A stretch of 22,362 nucleotides of DNA, from contig JAOZMN010000011.1 in NCBI GenBank assembly GCA_029934265.1, positions 1-22,362 on the forward strand. Reading direction: 5' to 3'. The notes beneath the pieces are model-generated. The model saw only the letters and a list, made by a program, of their open reading frames with translations. It was not told the DNA's origin and ran no database searches. A program made the position numbers and the translations under genes. Within the stretch, counting starts at the first letter, position 1. Each line of letters opens with the position of its first letter. Below, in pieces: positions 19,504 to 22,362 of the stretch. This DNA is from Bacteroidales bacterium (lineage in GTDB: Bacteria > Bacteroidota > Bacteroidia > Bacteroidales > JAADGE01).

Positions 19504-22056
19504 ATGGGAAAAAGAAGAAAAACGGATAAAAAAACTCTCGAAAATAAAAACATTGAAATTTCAGAAGTAAAGAAAACACATCAAAAGAAAATTAGAGATA
19601 AAAAAGAAAATCCGATATACGCAAAATATAAATTCATTATTTGGATAGCTATAATCTTGTTATTCACAATAATAGCCTACTCCACCGCATTCGACAACGA
19701 TTTTCTTAACTGGGACGACGACCGTTATGTTACGGGAAACGAACACATTACAGAACTAAGTGCCGAGAATATTAAAACTTTCTTCACCGAACCGTATTTT
19801 GTAATGTATATGCCTTTTACATTGCTTTCATACTCAGTTGATTATGCTATAGGTGGGCTTAATTCTTATATTTTTCATTCTCATAATATTTTATTACACC
19901 TTATAAATACGATACTTGTATTTTTCTTTATTTACAGACTTATTTTACTGAAAAAGCCGAAATTTGCATTTTCTTATGCTTTAATTGTTTCTTTACTTTT
20001 CGGAGTGCATACATTTCATATACAATCAGTTACATGGATAGCAGAACGTAAAGACGTACTTTATGCCCTTTATTTTATACTCTCGCTTATTCTTTATGTA
20101 AAATATATCGAAACCAAGAAACTTAAATTTATACTTTTTTCGCTTTTTGCTTTTTTGATTTCGGTAATGTCCAAAGGGCAAGCAGTCGCCCTATCGCTTT
20201 CGATAGTTGCCGTAGATATTTTATTAAGCAGGAAACTATTAGATAAAAAAGTAATTTTTGAAAAAATACCGTATTTTGTTATTTCCGGAATTTTCGGTGT
20301 CGTGGCACTGATTGCCGCCGGCGGAGAAGAGCCTTTTGCCGGACAAATGTCGTCGGCACAAGTAAACGAATTAGTAAATCGCAGTTTTTTTGAAAATATA
20401 ATATATGCAGCTTCCGGTTTTACGATTTACCTTTTCAAAACACTGATTCCGAACAATTTATCACTTCTTCATGCTTATCCGATAGTCGATAAGGGAGAAA
20501 TTCCGGCTTATATTTGGCTTTATACTATACCGATTCCGGTAATTATTGCAATTTTTATTTATTCATTAAAAAAATCAAAAGAACTTGCATTCGGAATTTT
20601 ATTTTTCACTCTGAATCTCGTATTGGTACTACAAATTATCTCAGACCAGCCTTTTTTTATCGCCGAACATTACAGTTATATTTCCTCAATAGGAATTTTC
20701 TTTCTTTTCGGACTTGCGTATCAAAAAATTACAGAACATAAAAAAGAATTTGTCAAACCGGCAATGGTTTTATTTTTTGGATATATAATTTTCCTTACCG
20801 GATTTACTTATGTCCGAAATGATATTTTTCAAAACAGCGAAACGGTCTGGACAGATGTAATAAAACAATATCCACAAACAATTATAGCATATTATAACAG
20901 AGGTAATTATTATCAAAAACTCGGTGATGAAGGCGAAGCGGAAAATTATAAAAAAGCAATAAACGATTACACTGAGGCTATAAAATTAAATCCAAAAGAT
21001 GTTGCCGCTTTTTCCAACAGAGGAATTACAAAAGGCAAAACAGGCGACACAAAAGGAGCTTTGGCTGATTTTAATAAAGTTGTGGAAATCGACTCAACTT
21101 TTGCCAATGTTTATTCCAACAGAGGAAATGCAAAAGTAATGTCAGGCAAGTATCAATCGGCTATCAGCGACTACACAAAAGCCATAAAAGAACGACCTGA
21201 TTTTATAGATGCAATCTACAACAGAGGACTTGCTTATGCAAATATCGGGCAGTTTGAAAATGCAATATCCGACCTTGATAAAGCAATAAAAACAAACCCT
21301 AAAAACCTTACAGCTTTACTGAACAGGGCAGTTTCGTATTATAGTCTGAAAAAATACGAACTTTGCAAAACCGACTGTAATAATATTTTAAAATTAAATC
21401 CAAAAGAATACAACGCTTTATTTTATTTGGGACAGATAGAAGAAAACAAGGGCAATCCGGAAGAAGCACGCCGATTTTTCGATAAAGTAAACAAATTAAA
21501 ACCTGATTTTGTAAAAACGTTCACCGAACAGGGACAATATTTTGAAAGTAAAGGGCAGTATAACACCGCTTTACAAAAATATAAAAGAGCTGTTGAAATA
21601 AATCCGAATTATGCAGATACCTATGTAAACATAGGTGTACTGTACGGAAAGACAGGCGATTTGAAAAAAGCAATCGAATTTTTCAATATCGGTATAAAAA
21701 CAGAGCCGACAAACTTTAAGGCTTTCAGTAACAGAGCATACGCATATCAACAACTTGGCAATACAGAGCAAGCTCTTAACGACTACTCAAGTTCGCTGAA
21801 AATAAATCCTAATTTTGCAAATACTTATTATAACAGAGGTGTACTTTACAATAATATCAACAAAGCTGAAAAAGCAATTCAGGATTTTAACAAAGCAATT
21901 CAAATCGACCCAAAACACGCAACAGCAATTTTGAACAGAGGAATTGCATACGCTAAATCCGGTCAAAACGAAAATGCCTGCAAAGATTTTAACAACGCTT
22001 TAAATCTCGGACTTAAAAATGCTCAATTTTATATAAATAAATATTGTAAAAAATAG
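19504..22056 (+). CDS. TMTC-like membrane protein with long TPR tail (GT-C family)
   Basis: An 850-residue protein. A Lys-rich cytoplasmic N-terminus (1-40) leads to TM1 (43-61) and an extracytoplasmic loop with FLNWDDDRYVTGN (D71-D73), the acidic motif expected of a GT-C glycosyltransferase. About ten more membrane helices reach residue ~440. From about 455 to the end there are roughly eleven tetratricopeptide repeats (for example YYNRGNYYQKLGD, AFSNRGITKGKTGD, NPKDVAAFSNRG), probably periplasmic. The arrangement (GT-C membrane half, then TPRs) is that of the TMTC O-mannosyltransferases; catalytic activity here is inferred. It has its own promoter at 19429-19460 and is divergent from rrf2. 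No Shine-Dalgarno sequence is seen. The neighbours give no further hint. Confidence 0.85.
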   Translation: MGKRRKTDKKTLENKNIEISEVKKTHQKKIRDKKENPIYAKYKFIIWIAIILLFTIIAYSTAFDNDFLNWDDDRYVTGNEHITELSAENIKTFFTEPYFVMYMPFTLLSYSVDYAIGGLNSYIFHSHNILLHLINTILVFFFIYRLILLKKPKFAFSYALIVSLLFGVHTFHIQSVTWIAERKDVLYALYFILSLILYVKYIETKKLKFILFSLFAFLISVMSKGQAVALSLSIVAVDILLSRKLLDKKVIFEKIPYFVISGIFGVVALIAAGGEEPFAGQMSSAQVNELVNRSFFENIIYAASGFTIYLFKTLIPNNLSLLHAYPIVDKGEIPAYIWLYTIPIPVIIAIFIYSLKKSKELAFGILFFTLNLVLVLQIISDQPFFIAEHYSYISSIGIFFLFGLAYQKITEHKKEFVKPAMVLFFGYIIFLTGFTYVRNDIFQNSETVWTDVIKQYPQTIIAYYNRGNYYQKLGDEGEAENYKKAINDYTEAIKLNPKDVAAFSNRGITKGKTGDTKGALADFNKVVEIDSTFANVYSNRGNAKVMSGKYQSAISDYTKAIKERPDFIDAIYNRGLAYANIGQFENAISDLDKAIKTNPKNLTALLNRAVSYYSLKKYELCKTDCNNILKLNPKEYNALFYLGQIEENKGNPEEARRFFDKVNKLKPDFVKTFTEQGQYFESKGQYNTALQKYKRAVEINPNYADTYVNIGVLYGKTGDLKKAIEFFNIGIKTEPTNFKAFSNRAYAYQQLGNTEQALNDYSSSLKINPNFANTYYNRGVLYNNINKAEKAIQDFNKAIQIDPKHATAILNRGIAYAKSGQNENACKDFNNALNLGLKNAQFYINKYCKK

Positions 22057-22250
22057 GGTCTGCACCATTTAATGTTACTTATATAAAATGTGAGGTAAAA
22101 AAGTACACAAATAAAAAAATGCTAAATATTCGTATTTACACCTCCATTCGTAAACAAACTTAATGATATTATCAAAAAAATATGCCGGTTTACATTTTAA
22201 GGTATGTTATTTGTAAATAAATTATAAGCAATTATTTTTTATCGAAATTT

Positions 22251-22362
22251 ATGACAATCAACTATATAAAAAATATAATTTTATTGTTTTGTGCAATCTG
22301 TTTATTTACGGGTTGTGCTACAAATATAGCATTAATTACCGAAAAACCCGATAAATTTCAAT
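22251..22362 (+). CDS. N-terminus of a lipoprotein, partial
   Basis: ATG at 22251 opens a frame that runs off the window: a short basic start, a hydrophobic core (YIKNIILLFCAICLF), then the lipobox FTGC with Cys22, followed by ATNIALITEKPDKFQ. This is a clear signal peptidase II site, so the product is a membrane-attached lipoprotein. The 37 visible residues do not identify the family. The 194-bp gap before it is AT-rich; I see no terminator or promoter with confidence. Confidence 0.7.
   Translation, partial: MTINYIKNIILLFCAICLFTGCATNIALITEKPDKFQ

Overview
The window is AT-rich and looks like a chromosome segment of a Bacteroidota member, probably an anaerobic or microaerobic respirer of the Bacteroidales/Marinilabiliales type. 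The reasons are: TonB-family proteins with the Bacteroidota-style N-terminus; DUF2723 and TMTC-like membrane glycosyltransferase genes; several Bacteroidota-type promoters (TTG or TTTG at -33, about 20 bp spacer, TAnnTTTG at -7); and A-rich leaders without Shine-Dalgarno sequences. The genus cannot be fixed from the sequence alone.

Layout. 1-1510: the end of a degenerate M23-like (probably M23/M56) protein and two TonB-family genes. 1656-2840: hflX. 2961-3644 (-): a Crp/Fnr-type regulator, divergent from a small Cys-rich membrane protein (3815-4084). 4334-9149 (+): a respiratory cluster of tandem-rhodanese lipoprotein, octaheme cytochrome c of the tetrathionate reductase (OTR) family, a cytochrome b561-like protein fused to two PAS domains, and a NifX/NafY-like protein. 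9236-10678 (-): a small membrane protein and gmd. 11016-16501 (+): a DUF2723 GT-C protein, alanine racemase and frr. 16586-18838 (-): a nitric oxide reductase (NorZ/qNOR type) broken into three pieces by two opposite frameshifts, preceded by an Rrf2/NsrR-like regulator gene (18912-19325). 19504-22056 (+): a TMTC-like GT-C protein with a long TPR tail. 22251-end: the start of a lipoprotein gene.

How the genes fit together. The Crp/Fnr and Rrf2 regulators, the octaheme cytochrome module and the NO reductase suggest a locus for anaerobic sulfur- or nitrogen-oxide respiration and NO handling. An imperfect dyad overlaps the rrf2 promoter, and a weaker copy with the same 6-bp spacer lies upstream of the NO reductase, so a shared Rrf2 operator is plausible.

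Most notable. (1) A 131-bp MITE-like element is present in two inverted copies (4083-4213 and 10832-10962), each with its own perfect 6-bp target duplication; one copy supplies part of a stop codon. (2) A short leader motif recurs just upstream of unrelated genes. (3) Three genes carry lesions: gmd lacks about 10 residues of the Rossmann fold, alr has no canonical start codon, and the NO reductase has two compensating frameshifts. (4) The cytochrome b-PAS-PAS fusion beside the octaheme cytochrome is the best candidate for an undescribed redox-sensing respiratory module. No tRNA, rRNA, CRISPR array or transposase gene was seen.
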